DNA from: a virus
Virus record (IMG/VR): IMGVR_UViG_3300010375_000039
Coordinates: 1 to 33,073 of that record
Reading direction: 5' to 3' (one strand)
Length of the DNA stretch: 33,073 nucleotides
Shown: one piece after another, positions 15,053 to 21,938 of the stretch
Numbering within the stretch: position 1 is the stretch's first letter
How the letters are laid out: every line of letters starts with the position of its first letter
The notes under the pieces: model-generated
Seen by the model: the letters and a program-made list of their open reading frames with translations, nothing else
Databases searched by the model: none
Told to the model about the DNA's origin: nothing
Position numbers and translations under genes: made by a program

Positions 15053-16943
15053 CTTTGATCCCCGCGCTTGTGCGCCCTGTAAAGATCCTCACGCCGGATT
15101 GACTAACGCCCAACGTTGCGCCACGTGACGAGCTCAGCGTGCGAGCCTGAATCACGGCAAAGCCGCTGACCGTTGGCGCAAAGGCTGTCAGCGTCAACGT
15201 CCGGCCCGTGACCGTGATCGTGGTCTGCAACTGTGGCGCTGTGGTTGTCAACAAAAGCGCGCGAGGCGCCGGGCTCGCAACCTGGCGAAGCACGGGCGCG
15301 AAAGTCGTTGTTACCAGTGCGCCGGCCGCTGGCGTGATCTGCGTGCGTAGTTGAGGCGCGAAAGTCTGCAAGGCTATAGCGCGAGTCTGAGGCGTGACCG
15401 TTACAGGCTGAATAAGCGCCGGCGCAAAGGTTGTAAACGTCAGGCTTGCGCTGCCCGGCCTCACAGTAACGCTCTGATCGAGTGTTGGCGCAAACGTGGT
15501 CAGGACCAGGACACGCGATCCCGGTGTAATCCGCTCGAGCAAGCGCGGACTAAAGGCGGAAAGGTTGAGAGTGCGCGCCGCCGGCGTCAACTGTGTTCGC
15601 AGTAGCGGCGCAAACATGCTCAGGACCAGGCTGCGATTTGCTGGCGTGAGAGTCAGGACCAGGCGAGGCGCGAAAAGTGTCAACGTGAGACTCGCAGATC
15701 CCGCGATCACGAACGTATTAACGTGCGCCGCGAACGTGGTCAAAGCCAGCGATCGAGCGCCCGGCGTCAGTATAGCTTTCAACTGTGGCGCAAAACTCGT
15801 GAGCGTTAGAGTCTGCGAGCCCGGCGTAACGCCTTGCCGTAACTGTGCCGCAAAACTGGTTAATGTTATGGTCCGCGCGGCCGGTGTAAGTGTTTGGACC
15901 AGGCGAGGCGCAAACCTCGCAAGGCTCAGGCTCGCAGCGCCCGGCGTTACAGTTTGCCGGACGGACGGCGCAAAAGAAGTCAGCACGAGATTGCGCGCCG
16001 CTGGCGTGGTCTGCTGCTTTAACTGTGGCGCAAACGAGCTCAGCGCGAGAGTGCGAGGCGTTGGCGTTAGTGTCTGTCGCAACTGTGGCGCAAAGGCCGT
16101 CAGGGATAGAGCGCGATTAGCTGGCGTGACGGTTTGCTTTAGTTGAGGCGCAAAGGTTGAGAGCGCCAACGTGCGCGGCGCTGGCGTCAGTGTCGTTTTA
16201 ATTTGAGGCGCGAAACTCGAGAGCGTGAGCGTGGCCGGCGCTGGCGTCACCGTTTGCGAGCCCGCGAGCAGACTAAAAGCGTGAGGCATCCCGAGCCTGT
16301 ATATGCGCGGATGATCCGCAACGGTTGTGCCTGTCACTGTCGGCACTGCCAGTTTCCGGCTGATCACGTCGCGCACGAGCGGAATGTATTCGATTAGACC
16401 GTTAGGGATCGCCAGCGGCGTTAGACCATTGCCGAGTGCCTTTGCCTCGTCAGCGTTTAGAATCCGATTCCAGATCGCAAACTCCGCAAGCAAACCATCC
16501 CAATTTCGAGCAGAGTCATTGCCGCGGTTTCCCAGGTTGTACTTTTGTGTTTCGGTGAGAAACACTGATCCGATCGGCGCTGTGCCCGTGGTTACAGTTT
16601 GCGAAATGCCGTCTTTGTAAATGATCGGATTATTCGCCGCCGCGCTGTTGTCGTAAGTGATGAGGAAATTATGCCACTCGTTTACGGGCGGGCGAGCAAC
16701 GGTCCAAGCGCCGTTAGTCGTCGAGAATTGATGCCCAAAGTCGTAAGTGTTGCCCGTGTTGTTATTGTTAAAGTTTATCGCGGAATTGCCGCCGGCCGCA
16801 TCGCCCTTGTTGAATGCGCGACCACCAGCGCCGCCGCCGTTGCCGATGCGGTACACCCAAATAAAATAACTCGCTTGCGCGGGCTCGTTTGTTAGTGTTG
16901 ACTGAATAATGTCAGTCGATGCGCCGCCGAATTGACGCGCCAT
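15042..16943 (-). CDS. LamG surface protein with 18 tandem 20-residue repeats
   Basis: This 633-aa protein begins with a LamG/pentraxin-like domain at residues 1-190 (GGASTDIIQSTLTNE; VNEWHNFLITYD; NWDGLLAEFAIWNRILNADE). A short linker follows. Then come eighteen copies of a roughly 20-residue unit of the form q-T-V/L-TP-x-x-R-x-L-x-L-x-x-F-AP-Q-L-x. After the repeats there is a short basic tail ending AGIKDGR. The ATG has an AAGGA site about 12 bases ahead. This layout fits an elongated fibre or stalk on the head or neck carrying a lectin-like head domain. Similar 'TPgxxsLxLtxxAPxv' repeats occur in other phage surface proteins. The ligand is unknown. Confidence 0.8.
   Translation of the reverse strand: MARQFGGASTDIIQSTLTNEPAQASYFIWVYRIGNGGGAGGRAFNKGDAAGGNSAINFNNNNTGNTYDFGHQFSTTNGAWTVARPPVNEWHNFLITYDNSAAANNPIIYKDGISQTVTTGTAPIGSVFLTETQKYNLGNRGNDSARNWDGLLAEFAIWNRILNADEAKALGNGLTPLAIPNGLIEYIPLVRDVISRKLAVPTVTGTTVADHPRIYRLGMPHAFSLLAGSQTVTPAPATLTLSSFAPQIKTTLTPAPRTLALSTFAPQLKQTVTPANRALSLTAFAPQLRQTLTPTPRTLALSSFAPQLKQQTTPAARNLVLTSFAPSVRQTVTPGAASLSLARFAPRLVQTLTPAARTITLTSFAAQLRQGVTPGSQTLTLTSFAPQLKAILTPGARSLALTTFAAHVNTFVIAGSASLTLTLFAPRLVLTLTPANRSLVLSMFAPLLRTQLTPAARTLNLSAFSPRLLERITPGSRVLVLTTFAPTLDQSVTVRPGSASLTFTTFAPALIQPVTVTPQTRAIALQTFAPQLRTQITPAAGALVTTTFAPVLRQVASPAPRALLLTTTAPQLQTTITVTGRTLTLTAFAPTVSGFAVIQARTLSSSRGATLGVSQSGVRIFTGRTSAGIKDGR
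15165..16256 (-). repeat. Eighteen 60/66-base tandem repeats in the LamG protein gene
   Basis: Thirteen consecutive 60-base units (16256-15477), two of 66 bases (15476-15345) and three of 60 (15344-15165) encode the repeated TP...LxLxxFAPQL unit. The most conserved bases are those encoding F-A-P-Q-L, seen on the plus strand as variants of aactgtggcgcaaa once per period. The copies have drifted at the DNA level but keep phase, so the array looks selected rather than recently duplicated. Confidence 0.9.
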
Positions 16944-16948
16944 TGTTT

Positions 16949-17443
16949 TTAGGTTTCCTTCAACTCAACCGCGACCAGCTCGAGATCGCCCGTTGCATCA
17001 TCGCTTGCCACGTCGCGCCGGATGCGTAAACGGAATAATTCGCCCACGGCGATCGAGTCCATATTCGCGCCGTTAGACACTGCAACGTTTGTGATCTTGA
17101 CGTTGCCGGACGTCGCCGGCACTGTGGCCGCTGTGACGGTCTGCGCTGTCGCAAAGCCGTCCGCGTCAATGTCCTGTTGGCCGTCGCCTATGCGCTCAAA
17201 TGAAACATCCCACCCGCCCGTGCCGGACGTGGCTGAGGTAGCGGACCAGTGTAGATAGACCGTGATGCCGTTCCCGCCATAATGACGAGGCAACACGAAA
17301 TGCAGATAGATTGACTCTTGCGTTGTGGGATCGAAGTCATAGCACGGATGCGTGTTGCGAGTGTCAAACGTGGCGAAGTTAGTCGCCGGGAAACTTGCGC
17401 CGCCGTCCGCGGTCCAACTCGCTAGAGTTTGTCCTGTTGCCAT
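16949..17443 (-). CDS. Virion structural protein, beta-sandwich, unknown family
   Basis: This 164-aa protein is strand-rich: SWTADGGASFPATNFATFDT, then a YDFDPTTQESIYLHFVLP strand, YGGNGITVYLHWSATSATSG and GELFRLRIRRDVA. The pattern resembles small jelly-roll proteins that many phages carry near their capsid genes. An AGAGGT site lies upstream. It is probably a surface or decoration protein, since it sits in the block of head-proximal surface genes. The family cannot be named from what I can see. Confidence 0.75.
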   Translation of the reverse strand: MATGQTLASWTADGGASFPATNFATFDTRNTHPCYDFDPTTQESIYLHFVLPRHYGGNGITVYLHWSATSATSGTGGWDVSFERIGDGQQDIDADGFATAQTVTAATVPATSGNVKITNVAVSNGANMDSIAVGELFRLRIRRDVASDDATGDLELVAVELKET

Positions 17444-17457
17444 CTAAAGACATACCT

Positions 17458-17769
17458 CTATGCCGCGGCTGTTTCTTCCGGTGCTGGTGCTGAACGCAAG
17501 TAAGCAAGCGCCGCCTGTAGCAGAGCATCGCCCGCATCGCCGCTTTCGGCGTAAGCGATCTGAGTCCCGTCTTTGAAAACCTCAACGCGAGTCAGTACCT
17601 TGCGCGCCGTCTCTTTGATCTCGTAACCAGCGGCCTCGAGCTCGCCCCTTAGTGTGCGCGCGCTGACAAACTCGCCCTCTATGCAATTCGTGACGGCCTT
17701 TGCGATCGGATCGTGCCCCTGACTTTCGGCAGCAAGTCTGATCATTTCTTTGCGTGGCTCGTTTCGCAT
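17458..17769 (-). CDS. Hypothetical protein, 103 aa
   Basis: This 103-aa product (MRNEPRKEMIRLAAESQGHD then a helical, Lys/Glu/Ala-rich body) is not recognised. It has an AGAGGT site ten bases ahead of the ATG at 17767-17769, and the stop of the upstream gene lies 17 bases before it. It has no membrane segment or obvious motif. Given its place between head surface genes it may be an assembly or small virion protein. Confidence 0.7.
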   Translation of the reverse strand: MRNEPRKEMIRLAAESQGHDPIAKAVTNCIEGEFVSARTLRGELEAAGYEIKETARKVLTRVEVFKDGTQIAYAESGDAGDALLQAALAYLRSAPAPEETAAA

Positions 17770-17786
17770 CGTGTTTTAACCTCTGA

Positions 17787-18212
17787 TTAAGTCGCCTGAA
17801 AAACGCCGTTCGCGTCTGCCGCAACCACAAACTGATTGCCCGTTGTGGTTGTCACGTCCGCCGGTGTCGAGTCGAGCAAACAATACGCTAACACGTCGCC
17901 GCCAACCTCATAGATCACAGCAAACCTCGCCGTGATTGATCCGCCGCTTGCGGTCCACGTGGGATCGGTTTGTATGTCGATCGTGACTGTGGTTGTGCCG
18001 GCGATCGTGAGCGTGATCGAGATCCCGCCCGTTGTGTATCCGTTGGCGTTCGCGTGTTCGTTTGTGAGTCCGGCGTAAGTGGTTGAGGCGGCGCCGATGT
18101 TTGACGTTGAGAGAAACAGCGCCATCTTAAACGTGTCGCTGTCTATATCGAAAGTGCCGTTAAAAAACTTTTGCCGCCCGGCGTTAGTAAACTGCCATGC
18201 ACCAGCCGCCAT
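17787..18212 (-). CDS. Phage virion-associated protein, common head-surface family
   Basis: This 141-aa protein begins GAWQFTNAGRQKFFNGTFDI then SDTFKMALFLSTSN, and ends with the 'TARFAVIYEVGGDVLAYCLLD' segment. The same pattern (a start with F.N.A...., D.DTFK.ALF, then ..G..iTaR.aViY) recurs in a widespread family of phage proteins that lies near the capsid genes and is often called a virion or tail-fibre-associated protein. A GCGAGGTT site stands eight bases ahead of the ATG. The exact role is not established. Confidence 0.75.
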   Translation of the reverse strand: MAAGAWQFTNAGRQKFFNGTFDIDSDTFKMALFLSTSNIGAASTTYAGLTNEHANANGYTTGGISITLTIAGTTTVTIDIQTDPTWTASGGSITARFAVIYEVGGDVLAYCLLDSTPADVTTTTGNQFVVAADANGVFQAT

Positions 18213-18243
18213 GATTTAACCTCGCTTGGCGCGTTATGGACCA

Positions 18244-18271
18244 GGCACACAGATCGCGCCCGCTGTGTGCC
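18244..18271 (-). promoter_or_regulatory. Perfect 9-bp hairpin between head genes
   Basis: A perfect inverted repeat GGCACACAG / CTGTGTGCC with a ten-base loop (18253-18262) sits in the 76-base gap between the 188-aa gene and the 141-aa virion gene. No U tract follows it on the minus strand, so it is not a classical terminator. It could be an RNA processing or attenuation site that sets the ratio between the capsid genes and the surface genes. Confidence 0.5.
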
Positions 18272-18288
18272 CCGTGTCCGTTGGCTTG

Positions 18289-18855
18289 TTAACCTGCGTC
18301 AGCGAGCAGATTGATCAGATCGGCCTTTGAGCCCTTGCTGTCGAGCCCTTTTTTGTCGGCCATTTCCGCGAGCTCAGCTTTTGTTTTCCCGTCGAGCTCG
18401 AGCAGTCGCAGAATGTCGGCCTTTGTGTGCGAGGCTTTGACGTTGATGCCCTTCGCTTCCGCGGCCTCTTGCAGCTCAGCCTTAGTGCGCGTGTCCTCCG
18501 TCTCGTCAGTGCTCGCGCCCTGAGACTTGCCGGACTTATCAGACTTGTCAGACTTCCCCGCGTTTGGATCATCGCTGATCGCGCCCAACGGCCGGCCACG
18601 CTCGCCAACTCCGAAAGTCGTTGCCCCTAACGTCTCTGTCACGTCTGACGGTTGCTGTGGCGTTAATTCCTCTTTTGATGCCACGTACAAACTATCAGGC
18701 GCCGCAAGGATCTCGCGTGCGTCAACTTTGAAAACCTCGAGAGGTTCGCCGTTGTCTTTGCGGTAAATCGTTTGCTTTAGTGCCTGTGGCGGCACTGTGA
18801 TCGTGTTATCGTGCCGCGTGATTTTCTCGCCTGTGGTTGTGACTTTACCCGCCAT
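18289..18855 (-). CDS. Head-module protein with two SAP/HeH-like C-terminal motifs
   Basis: This 188-aa protein has a strand-rich N-terminus (ITRHDNTITVPPQALKQTIY), an SDKSDKSGKS low-complexity linker near residues 100-112, and two tandem copies of a helix-extension-helix unit. The copies are TRTKAELQEAAEAKGINVKA...TKADILRLLE and DGKTKAELAEMADKKGLDSK...KADLINLLADAG. The unit resembles SAP, HeH and Rho-N modules, which bind DNA or RNA. Such domains occur in head or neck proteins of some phages, where contact with packaged DNA is suspected. A GAGGGGG site precedes the ATG. It lies next to the cement and major capsid genes. Confidence 0.8.
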   Translation of the reverse strand: MAGKVTTTGEKITRHDNTITVPPQALKQTIYRKDNGEPLEVFKVDAREILAAPDSLYVASKEELTPQQPSDVTETLGATTFGVGERGRPLGAISDDPNAGKSDKSDKSGKSQGASTDETEDTRTKAELQEAAEAKGINVKASHTKADILRLLELDGKTKAELAEMADKKGLDSKGSKADLINLLADAG

Positions 18856-18868
18856 GCTTTACCCCCTC

Positions 18869-19330
18869 TTAATGCGTTGAGATCCACGCTTGAAAATTGA
18901 TACCCGTGGCAATCGTGCCGGCAATAAAAACCCGGCCGCGGATATACGGGTAGTAAACGCCGTTGCGCTCATTCGTGAACGGCAACACATAGCGGCCCGT
19001 TGTGTCGTCAACGTCAACGCCGGACGTGCCTTGCGCTGTGCCGATTGCTGAGCCGTCGCCTATGGTCAACTCCGCGAGGTTAGCAATGCCTGAGGCGAAC
19101 GTGGGCGAAGTGCTGCCCTGGATAACCATCGTGTAACGTTCGTCGCCCGTGGCGATCTCGATCGCGGTAACATCGATCACACAGTCACCGCGAAAGTACC
19201 CGGTGCCTATGTCGAGGATTCTGTTTGCTGACGCCACTTGCCACGCGGCACTCGCCGCGAGCAAGCCCGCATCTTTCAACGCCAAAAGCGCGTCATAAGT
19301 GTAATCCGGCCGGCTTTTAGGAAATGCCAT
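18869..19330 (-). CDS. Capsid cement-like protein (Bbp16-like)
   Basis: This 153-aa protein contains ASANRILDIGTGYFRGDCVI, a 'TSPTFASGIANLAELTIGDG' segment and RYVLPFTNERNGVYYPYIRG. The sequence pattern and place directly after the major capsid gene match the Bbp16-type capsid cement family. These proteins are small beta-sandwiches that bind the outside of the capsid and stabilise it. An AAGGAG site nine bases ahead of the ATG is among the strongest in the window, consistent with a high copy number. The link to Bbp16 is by pattern and should be taken as likely, not proven. Confidence 0.72.
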   Translation of the reverse strand: MAFPKSRPDYTYDALLALKDAGLLAASAAWQVASANRILDIGTGYFRGDCVIDVTAIEIATGDERYTMVIQGSTSPTFASGIANLAELTIGDGSAIGTAQGTSGVDVDDTTGRYVLPFTNERNGVYYPYIRGRVFIAGTIATGINFQAWISTH

Positions 19331-19357
19331 TGTTCAATTCTCCTTTATGCTGTCGCC

Positions 19358-20275
19358 TTATAGCGTGACGGCGGCGTTAGAAATGGACCACAGACGCGCG
19401 GCAGAGCGGCCGTGCATTAGTGCAATGCCGGCAAACCACTCAACGCGAGTGCGCAGCACTGGTTTTGCATCTTGCTCGCCTAGATCCTTGACGCGCATAA
19501 CTCCGTTTTGAATGCCGTGCAGCATTCCCTCGCCAAACGAAACGACATAGATCGAGGTTGCCGTGGCAGTGCCGGACGTTGCGGCCTCAGTGAACGGCAA
19601 AAACTCAGTGTCGTCCTCTTCCACGAGGATCGGCAGATCGTTGTAGACCGTCACGGGACGCCCGAAAGCGTCTTTTGTGTACGTGATAAAACCGCTCACG
19701 GTGCTGTCACGAGCCGCGGCTGTGAGTCGGCGCCGTAACGCTTTGTTCATAATTAAGTGAGTCGGATTCATAACGGCATCGATCGCCTCGTCAAGTTTGG
19801 CGAGACTCAGCGGCGTGCCGTTGGCCGTGGCGCCCGCTGCGATCTTTTGTGCGCCGGTGAGTCGCACTTGTAGGCCGTCCATAACGCGAGGATCTACTGT
19901 CGAGTCGCCTTTGATGAACGCTTGCGCCCACCCGTAAGAGAGCGCCTTGATCTTCATTTTCTCTTGTATCGCGCGCTGTCCCTGCCCGCGCGTCTCAACA
20001 ATGAAAACGTCCACGTCGAGATCGCCGCCAGCAATGTGCAACGTCTCAGTCATTGGATTGATAACGCCCGTCGATTCTGTGTAGCCCTCGTTGACGCCGC
20101 GGAAAGCGATCCCCGGCAACGATTCCTCGCGGCTGTAAGCGAGTGATCCGCCCGCGATGTCCTCAAAAGGAATTTCACGCAGTAGCGCCGAATTTTCCGC
20201 AAACAGTTCTATAACGGCGCTGCGCTTAACTTCACCCGTGTTAAGTTTTGCAGCTTCAACTAATGTGACTGCCAT
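19358..20275 (-). CDS. Major capsid protein (HK97-fold)
   Basis: This 305-aa protein forms the capsid shell. The opening MAVTLVEAAKLNTGEVKRSA is typical of phage capsid proteins of about 300 residues without a long delta domain. Further matches are SREESLPGIAFRGVNEGYTE, then the helix-rich KIKALSYGWAQAFIKGD, the PTHLIMNKALRRRLTAAARD segment (peptide-binding loop and spine helix of the A domain) and a C-terminal WFAGIALMHGRSAARLW. The AAGGAG site eight bases ahead is strong. It lies between scaffold and cement genes. The scaffold is encoded separately, so it is not fused. Confidence 0.92.
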   Translation of the reverse strand: MAVTLVEAAKLNTGEVKRSAVIELFAENSALLREIPFEDIAGGSLAYSREESLPGIAFRGVNEGYTESTGVINPMTETLHIAGGDLDVDVFIVETRGQGQRAIQEKMKIKALSYGWAQAFIKGDSTVDPRVMDGLQVRLTGAQKIAAGATANGTPLSLAKLDEAIDAVMNPTHLIMNKALRRRLTAAARDSTVSGFITYTKDAFGRPVTVYNDLPILVEEDDTEFLPFTEAATSGTATATSIYVVSFGEGMLHGIQNGVMRVKDLGEQDAKPVLRTRVEWFAGIALMHGRSAARLWSISNAAVTL

Positions 20276-20291
20276 GTAAAGGCTCCTTTAC
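20276..20291 (-). promoter_or_regulatory. Inverted repeat covering the capsid ribosome binding site
   Basis: Directly before the capsid ATG the bases form arms GTAAAG and CTTTAC with four bases between (GAGC), and one arm plus the loop contains the AAGGAG ribosome binding site. A small hairpin could partly mask the site. The 3' arm also abuts the capsid start, and the scaffold TAA lies inside the repeat. The stem is short, so a real effect is not certain. Confidence 0.4.
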
Positions 20292-21022
20292 TTCGCTGTC
20301 GCGCTCGCCGCGGCCTCTTGCTCGTTGGCGTATTTCAGCCGCTCAGTAGCGGACAGCTTGGAAACATCCACGGCGCCTAACGCCGGGCTGTTGCGGTTGA
20401 CTCGTGACCCTGTGCCGCCATTCCCTGAGTCAGCAAAAAACCAGGACTTTTGCTTTCTCAGATCGTTAGTGGCCCACGTCTCAAACGGTGTGCCGATAAA
20501 AGTATCATTAGCGCCGAGCACGCCGAGCTCTGCGGGATCGCCCGCTAGTGGCCGGACCATCTTTCGCACTGCCGCCATAGCGTCAGGCATGGCCTCAGGT
20601 ATTACGCCGGCTTTGACTAAGACAGACTCGATCGCGCGGTCAGTTATTAACTGGTTTGCCGCGTCCTCTTTCGTCTTGATCTTCGTGTCAAAGTCTGTCC
20701 GCATATCGTTGATCGCTTTCTGCGTGTCAGCGAGTGCGGCGCGTAAACCTTCGATCGTATTTAAGTCGTGCTCTTTCGTTGGCTTTTGCTGCGCTGCAAG
20801 TGCCTCTTTTGCTTTCGCAGGATCGATCCCCGCGTATGCCTTTAACTGGTTAGCCGCGGTCTGGTGCAACTGCCGCTCGTTGTCGAGTGCTGTTTGCAAA
20901 TTCGTCACGTCAGGGATCTCGCCAGTGAAAACAAAGAAGTCACCGATCGCCTCGTATGCTTTTTTGCCCTCTGCGTCGAGCGCGTCATACTCAGCCTTTG
21001 TCAGTTTTGCTTTAGTCGGCAT
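20288..21022 (-). CDS. Scaffolding protein
   Basis: This 244-aa protein precedes the capsid gene and looks like an internal scaffold. The helical body is rich in Lys, Glu, Gln and Ala (LQTALDNERQLHQTAANQLK, then LAAQQKPTKEHDLNTIEGLR), forming likely coiled coils at about residues 45-150. The C-terminal part is disordered, ending ATERLKYANEQEAAASATAK. The start taken is ATG 21020-21022 (MPTKAKLTKAEYDAL), because the 18 residues before it are Arg-rich and unlike the rest. A GAGGA lies some 14 bases upstream. No protease motif is visible in it, so removal of the scaffold would need another enzyme. Confidence 0.88.
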   Translation of the reverse strand: MPTKAKLTKAEYDALDAEGKKAYEAIGDFFVFTGEIPDVTNLQTALDNERQLHQTAANQLKAYAGIDPAKAKEALAAQQKPTKEHDLNTIEGLRAALADTQKAINDMRTDFDTKIKTKEDAANQLITDRAIESVLVKAGVIPEAMPDAMAAVRKMVRPLAGDPAELGVLGANDTFIGTPFETWATNDLRKQKSWFFADSGNGGTGSRVNRNSPALGAVDVSKLSATERLKYANEQEAAASATAK

Positions 21023-21064
21023 GGTTGTGTTGTTTATCCTCTTTCTGGAATAGAGCCGTGGTTT

Positions 21065-21086
21065 GCGCCGGATCACTCAGTCGCGC
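21065..21086. repeat. 22-bp direct repeat, copy 1 (leader of head operon)
   Basis: This copy starts GCGCCGGATCACTC and ends AGTCGCGC. It recurs unchanged at 21126-21147, 61 bases away, in the untranslated stretch ahead of the scaffold gene. The spacing is about six helical turns. It may be a protein-binding site, or a remnant of a duplication. Confidence 0.8.
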
Positions 21087-21125
21087 AACGGACTCGCCTG
21101 CAAAATCACTTTGCCTGATCAGACA

Positions 21126-21147
21126 GCGCCGGATCACTCAGTCGCGC
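21126..21147. repeat. 22-bp direct repeat, copy 2 (leader of head operon)
   Basis: This is the identical second copy of the repeat at 21065-21086. The bases between the copies (about 39) are unlike it, so this is two separate sites and not a longer tandem array. It lies between the dyad cluster and the scaffold start, inside the presumed leader of the head operon. Confidence 0.8.
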
Positions 21148-21184
21148 CGCCCGGTACAGTTAGGCGGGATTTACAGCGGCGATA

Positions 21185-21233
21185 GTATCACATGAATCGA
21201 AATTGATACATTCATTTTGACATAATTCTGTCA
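21185..21233 (-). promoter_or_regulatory. AT-rich dyad cluster, candidate operator/promoter of the head operon
   Basis: Three overlapping inverted repeats lie in the most AT-rich patch of the window: GTATCA/TGATAC (21185-21209, 13-base spacer), ATGAAT/ATTCAT (21192-21215) and TGACA/TGTCA (21218-21233, six-base spacer). The patch follows a terminator-like hairpin and precedes the scaffold leader, so a promoter under repression or activation is likely. I could not fix clear -35 and -10 hexamers on the minus strand. Confidence 0.5.
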
Positions 21234-21258
21234 TACTGACCGCGAGGCAAACACGGAA

Positions 21259-21291
21259 ACGCCCCGCCAAGTGTCGAGCCCGGCGAGGCGT
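21259..21291 (-). terminator. Hairpin terminator upstream of the head operon
   Basis: On the minus strand a ten-base arm (ACGCCTCGCC) pairs with GGCGGGGCGT across a 13-base loop, with one G-U pair. The following bases are TTCCGTG, so the U tract is short. It separates the small-gene block that ends at 21313 from the head operon control region. Confidence 0.45.
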
Positions 21292-21312
21292 CACCGCTGT
21301 TAGTCTGTAACC

Positions 21313-21444
21313 TTACCAGTTACAAAGCCAAACCATGACGCTCTTGATCAGCGTCCGCGGTTTGTGACGGCGCACGAGTTTGCCGCGGTTTGGCGCCCTC
21401 GTGCGCTGTTGCATATATCTCAGATCATCCGTGAAATTAAGCAT
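21313..21444 (-). CDS. Small basic protein, 43 aa, hypothetical
   Basis: This short reading frame starts ATG at 21442-21444, with GGGAG eight bases ahead, and ends TAA 21313-21315. The product is strongly basic (RTRAPNRGKLVRRHKPRTLI) with a hydrophobic, Trp-rich tail. No family is recognised. The ribosome binding site and the position in an otherwise gene-free stretch of about 470 bases make it plausible but unproven. The remainder of that stretch (21023-21312) holds the control region listed separately. Confidence 0.5.
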   Translation of the reverse strand: MLNFTDDLRYMQQRTRAPNRGKLVRRHKPRTLIKSVMVWLCNW

Positions 21445-21495
21445 AGGCAATACTCCCGTTTTGTGTGTGTTGAGTAACATTGCGAGGTTAAACTT

Positions 21496-21744
21496 TTATC
21501 GCCCTGAGCCCGTGCCGTTGCTTTGCGCTGTTTCGAGTCCTAACGCTTTCCGCATCCGGCGATCCGCGCTCAACAGAACGCCGTTGAGTCCTTCGAGCTC
21601 GAGCGAGGTTAGTTGTGCGCTGTACGTGAAAGTAATCCCGCTCGCCTCAACCTCGCCGTGGACCACGGCGCCGCTGATCGTATGACGGTCCTCAGCGTTA
21701 AACGTCCGCGCGTCGAGTGTTTCTATGTCGATCGATTTGATCAT
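21496..21744 (-). CDS. Hypothetical protein, 82 aa
   Basis: This 82-aa product is MIKSIDIETLDARTFNAEDR and so on, with a strand-rich middle (VEASGITFTYSAQLTSLELE) and a Gly/Ser-rich end. The ATG at 21742-21744 carries AGGACCAGGACC directly upstream. I prefer this start to a GTG 111 bases earlier, because the extra 37 residues are Arg-rich and cross a hairpin. No function can be assigned. It belongs to the block of small genes between the LexA-like gene and the head operon. Confidence 0.65.
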   Translation of the reverse strand: MIKSIDIETLDARTFNAEDRHTISGAVVHGEVEASGITFTYSAQLTSLELEGLNGVLLSADRRMRKALGLETAQSNGTGSGR

Positions 21745-21781
21745 GGTCCTGGTCCTGTGTCCGTTGTTGTTGGAAATGAAA

Positions 21782-21801
21782 CGGCGCCTTTTGAAGCGCC
21801 G
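21782..21801 (-). promoter_or_regulatory. Hairpin between small genes
   Basis: Arms CGGCGC and GCGCCG with an eight-base loop lie in the 107-base gap between the 28-aa and 82-aa genes. A second GC-rich short dyad follows at about 21825-21838. The bases after the stem (TTTCATTTCC) are only weakly U-rich, so this may be a leaky terminator or an RNA stability element. Confidence 0.35.
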
Positions 21802-21851
21802 CCCCTTTAAGTGTTTGTTGTAGACGCCGCCGGGCGGCATGTTTCCGTATG

Positions 21852-21938
21852 TCACGGCGCCGCCTTTGGTTGCTCGTCAAATAACAGAGCGAGCACGGCA
21901 TGGACCATCGCCGCGAGTGCGTTAATTATTCTCGTCAT
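21852..21938 (-). CDS. Small membrane-type peptide, 28 aa
   Basis: This frame runs ATG (21936-21938) to TGA (21852-21854). The product is TRIINALAAMVHAVLALLFD then EQPKAAP after the Met: one hydrophobic helix and a charged tail. A GAGGG site lies seven bases ahead and the start overlaps the end of the LexA-like gene by 17 bases. Such a small protein could sit in the inner membrane. Its role is unknown. Confidence 0.5.
   Translation of the reverse strand: MTRIINALAAMVHAVLALLFDEQPKAAP

Noticed and set aside
15496-16146. A 216-aa plus-strand open frame with repeats
   Set aside because: It is the reverse complement of the tandem-repeat region of the LamG protein, and the repeat pattern explains the open frame.
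20325-21053. A 242-aa plus-strand open frame opposite the scaffold gene
   Set aside because: Long antisense frames are common opposite helical, low-stop coding sequence. It is Ser/Ala/Phe-rich with no ribosome binding site and no family.
21065-21147. Two identical 22-bp repeats as a CRISPR array
   Set aside because: There are only two copies, with no third repeat, no regular spacers beyond one, and no cas gene in the window. A regulatory or duplication origin is more likely.
21180-21240. A host LexA box in the dyad cluster
   Set aside because: None of the dyads matches CTGT-N8-ACAG, GAAC-N4-GTTC or GTTC-N7-GTTC, so it is listed as an operator without naming a protein.
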